From NCBI GenBank assembly GCA_029287515.1, contig JARFQZ010000116.1:1-7536 (forward strand): a DNA stretch of 7,536 nucleotides, given 5' to 3'. The stretch is from Lysobacterales bacterium (lineage in GTDB: Bacteria; Pseudomonadota; Gammaproteobacteria; Xanthomonadales; SZUA-36). The translations under genes were made by a program, and so were the position numbers. The notes under the pieces were generated by a model. It made no database searches, was not told the origin of the DNA, and was given only the letters and a program-made list of their open reading frames with translations. This document shows, one piece after another, positions 6,861 through 7,536 of the stretch. How positions within the stretch are numbered: the stretch's first letter is position 1; each line of letters starts with the position of its first letter.

Positions 6861-7536
6861 CTATTCGGGTAATTCCTGCGGAATCCTGCCCGCGGCCTGA
6901 AGCTGCTCGCAAAAGCGTTTCACGTGCCCGGTCAGCTTGTGCTTGTCTTCGCGGCCCAGCCCGATATTAAGGTAATCGCCCTTGCGAAACACCCAGCCGT
7001 AACCCTTCAGGTCCGGTGTGAAAAAAAGTTCCGGGATGTCCCCTTCAACCGGACATTCGGCCTTTTGCTCCGGCGACATTTCGAATTCAATTTCCTGGGC
7101 CGCCACCGCAATTTCGCTCGAAGCCAGCCCCCCCATTTTGCGGGCCACCGGGCAAAAATGGCCACCGGCTCCGACAACCAGGTCCGCTCGAATACTGTTA
7201 TTCACAAGCCACCCGCCGTTTTCGCGTTCCAGGGAACCGAGTGCCTGGCCCAGCACCAGTTCGGCTCCGCAGCGGCGCAACAGAAAATCATCGAACTCCT
7301 TGCGGCGAATTCCGTAACTGACCGGCTCACCCGGAAAATCGGACTGCACCAGTTGCTGGCCGATTTGCCCGGTCCGGAACGAGTGGATGGGCTGTAAAAC
7401 ATATTCCCGCCCATACGCTTCCAGGTCGATTTCCAGCTCTTGCATCACCGCCGGAGTAACCCAGCCCGCGCAGACTTTCTGACGTGGAAACTGCGCCTTG
7501 TCCAGCACACAAACTTCCATCCCGCATTGCCGCAGG
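6861..7536 (-). CDS. FAD-dependent oxidoreductase, geranylgeranyl-reductase family: N-terminal portion, ended by an in-frame amber codon; 5'-partial
   Basis: The frame is already open at the right edge (LRQCG precedes the Met at 7520), so the true start and the GxGxxG dinucleotide-binding motif lie outside the window. The visible part begins EVCVLDKAQFPRQKVCAGW, where FPRxKxCAGW (KVCAGW at 7461-7478) is a hallmark of the geranylgeranyl-reductase-like flavoprotein group. A substrate-domain segment (RRKEFDDFLLRRCG) and a second FAD/NAD-type motif (VVGAGGHFCPVAR, with GAGGHFCPVAR at about 7140-7172) follow. The later YGWVFRKGDYLNIGLGR is also typical. The frame then stops at TAG (6861-6863) after RIPQELPE. 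Family sequence continues in the same frame after the stop (next entry), so this product would lack the C-terminal FAD-contacting motif. Relatives reduce polyprenyl chains or similar lipid substrates; the substrate here is unknown. As it stands the product is probably inactive unless the stop is suppressed or is an error. Confidence 0.85.
   Translation of the reverse strand, partial: LRQCGMEVCVLDKAQFPRQKVCAGWVTPAVMQELEIDLEAYGREYVLQPIHSFRTGQIGQQLVQSDFPGEPVSYGIRRKEFDDFLLRRCGAELVLGQALGSLERENGGWLVNNSIRADLVVGAGGHFCPVARKMGGLASSEIAVAAQEIEFEMSPEQKAECPVEGDIPELFFTPDLKGYGWVFRKGDYLNIGLGREDKHKLTGHVKRFCEQLQAAGRIPQELPE

Noticed and set aside
3091..7536. Possible new defence or mobile system
   Set aside because: There is no nuclease, integrase, transposase, reverse transcriptase, toxin-antitoxin pair, repeat array or attachment-site duplication; the genes belong to transport and metabolic families.

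Overview
The window looks like chromosomal DNA of a Gram-negative, probably gammaproteobacterial, environmental or marine organism. This is inferred from the moderately high G+C, the gene types (HlyD-type periplasmic adaptor, NhaC antiporter, geranylgeranyl-reductase-like flavoprotein, secreted multidomain S8 protease) and clear Shine-Dalgarno sites. No rRNA, tRNA, CRISPR array, insertion sequence or phage gene is visible, so the lineage is not proven.

Layout. Positions 1-3090 (minus strand) hold the first 1030 codons of a very large secreted subtilisin-like (S8) protease. Its reading frame stays open to the window edge, so the C-terminus is missing. The protein has a signal peptide, a propeptide-like segment, an intact D/H/N/S catalytic set, a Kp43-type beta-sandwich, a jelly-roll-like domain, two 97-residue-period FN3-like repeats and the start of an Ig-like domain. 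A divergent intergenic region of about 250 bp (3091-3337) separates it from a plus-strand group. That group is a 116-aa two-helix inner-membrane protein (3338-3688), a HlyD/EmrA-type adaptor (3691-4920) whose start lies 2 nt after the previous stop, and, after a 61-nt gap, an NhaC-type Na+/H+ antiporter (about 4982-6460). From 6462 to the right edge, on the minus strand, lies a geranylgeranyl-reductase-family FAD oxidoreductase. It converges on nhaC with a single base between the two stop codons.

How they fit. The small membrane protein and the adaptor are almost certainly one translational unit in the inner membrane; no transporter or outer-membrane channel partner is in view. NhaC is probably co-transcribed behind them, but nothing shows a shared function. 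The protease is a separate export and degradation gene.

The main anomaly is in the flavoprotein. A single in-frame amber codon (6861-6863) interrupts an otherwise intact coding sequence, and conserved family sequence resumes immediately after it in the same frame. This is a nonsense pseudogene, a base error, or a suppressed stop. I found no convincing new defence or mobile system in the window.
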